From positions 1-8,457 of the forward strand of contig JAEYTY010000154.1 of the NCBI GenBank assembly GCA_023433775.1: DNA of 8,457 bases. The letters are read 5' to 3'. This document shows, piece by piece, positions 7,405 through 8,457 of the stretch. Each line of letters opens with the position of its first letter. Position 1 is the first letter of the stretch. The notes below the pieces were generated by a model, which worked only from the letters and a program-made list of their open reading frames with translations, searched no databases and was not told the DNA's origin. The translations under genes and the position numbers were made by a program. This DNA comes from Pseudomonadota bacterium. GTDB taxonomy: Bacteria; Pseudomonadota; Alphaproteobacteria; Rhizobiales; Devosiaceae.

Positions 7405-8457
7405 TCAGTTCTGGGGGAGGGCGAGACCGTCCATGCCTTCTCGGGACAATCCGAGGTAGCGCATGACCGTAGGCGCGATGTCGATCAGTCGTGTGACACC
7501 TGGCTCGACAGTGCCGGGGGCAAAGCCGCCCCCATTGGCAATCAGGAAAGGGTGGCGTTCGAAGTCGCCCAGCCCGCCATGGCTGCCAAAGCCTTCGGGC
7601 TTGCCTGGCTTTTCGTCGCTGACGCAGACGGTGATCAGGCCGGGTACGCCGAATTCGTTGGGCTCGGGGCTGCGCGCCATGGAGAAGACGATGTGCAGAC
7701 CGTTCTCCGGACGCTGGCCGAGATGGAGCATTTCCGGGCCGCAAAAGACTTCACCGATATAGGGCTGGGCCCGCAGAAAGCTGAGAATTGCCGGGATGCG
7801 AGTTTCGGCACTGGGAGCTACGTAAATGAGCCCGCTGCCGCCCTGGGGCGCGACGACCACGTCATTGCTGTCCGGGCCATCCTTGAGGCCGGCCTCGATC
7901 AGCCTTGGGGCGACGGCAACGCGCTCGCGAACGCTCTCCTGGCCATGGTCGGAGCCGACGAGGAACAGGATGTCCTCGCCCTCGGCACGCAGCGCCTCGA
8001 CGGTGCTTTCCACCTGGGCAAAGGCACGGTCGGCTCCGGCAATGGCGTCGAGGTGAATCTGTGAACCCAGCGGCCCCGCGTGCATCCCCTGGTCCGGATT
8101 GGCGAGCCAGAGTACCGAGAGGCGCGGGCGACGGACGCGCAGGACTTCGCTGGTGAACCAGTCCGTCAGGACCTGGTCACCAGCCGAGTCGTGGCTGACG
8201 ACCGGCGCCTCATCGAGGCCCAGCGTACGGCCACCCGGGCCAAGCGAGCCGGCGCGATGCACCACGTGGCCGAAATTGTCCGGGTCCTGGAAATAGGCGG
8301 CGCCCGGCGAGACATTGGATGCAATGATGGCGCCGCCATGCGAAGCAAGACGTTCGGCCATGGTCGGCACCTTGAGCGTGCGGCCAAAGGCATTGCGCAG
8401 CTTGCCGACAAAGGCCGGATCGCCGACATCGTGCACATGCATACCATCGCCATCGGG
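7405..8457 (-). CDS. Alkaline-phosphatase-superfamily, NPP-like phosphodiesterase/hydrolase (5' partial)
   Basis: The frame stays open to the right edge, so the N-terminus is missing; the first visible Met (8442) is preceded by in-frame PDGDG. The fragment, 345 residues from that Met, carries the C-terminal metal motifs of the type I phosphodiesterase / nucleotide pyrophosphatase branch: NPDQGMHAGP (Asp117, His121), GSDHG (Asp165, His166) and GSHGG (His288), followed by DIAPTVMRYLGL near the end, typical of the superfamily. These are five of the ligands of a two-metal centre; the remaining Asp and the Thr/Ser nucleophile would lie in the missing N-terminal part, by family comparison about 90-100 residues. 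Family members hydrolyse phosphodiesters, nucleotides, phosphonates or phosphonoacetate, so the substrate is open. Whether it is exported cannot be seen because any signal peptide is outside the window. It sits 18 bases upstream of the binding-protein gene, as the first visible gene of the importer operon. Confidence 0.85.
   Translation of the reverse strand, partial: PDGDGMHVHDVGDPAFVGKLRNAFGRTLKVPTMAERLASHGGAIIASNVSPGAAYFQDPDNFGHVVHRAGSLGPGGRTLGLDEAPVVSHDSAGDQVLTDWFTSEVLRVRRPRLSVLWLANPDQGMHAGPLGSQIHLDAIAGADRAFAQVESTVEALRAEGEDILFLVGSDHGQESVRERVAVAPRLIEAGLKDGPDSNDVVVAPQGGSGLIYVAPSAETRIPAILSFLRAQPYIGEVFCGPEMLHLGQRPENGLHIVFSMARSPEPNEFGVPGLITVCVSDEKPGKPEGFGSHGGLGDFERHPFLIANGGGFAPGTVEPGVTRLIDIAPTVMRYLGLSREGMDGLALPQN

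Noticed and set aside
6418..8064. 548-residue open frame on the plus strand spanning parts of two genes
   Set aside because: It lies antisense to the binding-protein and phosphodiesterase genes, crosses their boundary, and has no recognisable motif. The minus-strand genes have clear family signatures. In GC-rich coding DNA, long antisense frames arise from codon bias.
7405..8457. Assignment of the phosphodiesterase as phosphonoacetate hydrolase (PhnA), paired with the aldehyde dehydrogenase as PhnY
   Set aside because: The metal-ligand pattern is shared by the whole superfamily, the NPDQGMHAGP motif looks closer to the NPP branch, the two genes are in different operons about 6 kb apart, and no phosphonate transaminase is visible.

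Overview
The window is GC-rich (roughly 60% by eye) and almost wholly coding. Genes are tightly packed, with short gaps or stop/start overlaps and GGAG-type ribosome binding sites. Composition, codon use and gene families suggest an alphaproteobacterium of the Hyphomicrobiales (rhizobia/Devosia-like). That placement is inference; there is no rRNA or marker gene to prove it.

Left part, plus strand (about 1-2404): the tail of an unfinished gene is followed 14 bases later by an NAD(P)-dependent aldehyde dehydrogenase, then 4 bases later by an HpaI/HpcH-family class II aldolase. The tail resembles the C-terminus of IlvD/Edd-type sugar-acid dehydratases. If so, the three genes form a non-phosphorylative sugar-acid route: a dehydratase makes a 2-keto-3-deoxy acid, the aldolase splits it to pyruvate plus an aldehyde, and the dehydrogenase oxidises the aldehyde. 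The exact sugar acid cannot be read from the sequence.

Right part, minus strand (8457 down to 2443): a compact operon reads, in transcription order, an alkaline-phosphatase-superfamily (NPP-like) phosphodiesterase cut by the window edge, a family 5 periplasmic solute-binding protein with a signal peptide, an OppC/DppC-type permease, an OppB/DppB-type permease, and a single 540-residue protein with two fused ATP-binding cassettes. This is a complete peptide/nickel/opine-class (PepT) ABC importer. The permease order (C before B) is the reverse of the textbook dppABCDF order. The co-transcribed phosphodiesterase hints that the imported compound may be, or may be released from, a phosphoester, but this is not shown.

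The two units converge with a 38-base gap that holds no recognisable intrinsic terminator. I see no tRNA, rRNA, CRISPR array, insertion sequence, phage gene or riboswitch. Several long open frames lie antisense to real genes and are judged to be high-GC shadows. Nothing here is clearly an undescribed system; the observations most worth a second look are the phosphodiesterase-importer pairing and the dehydratase/dehydrogenase/aldolase set.
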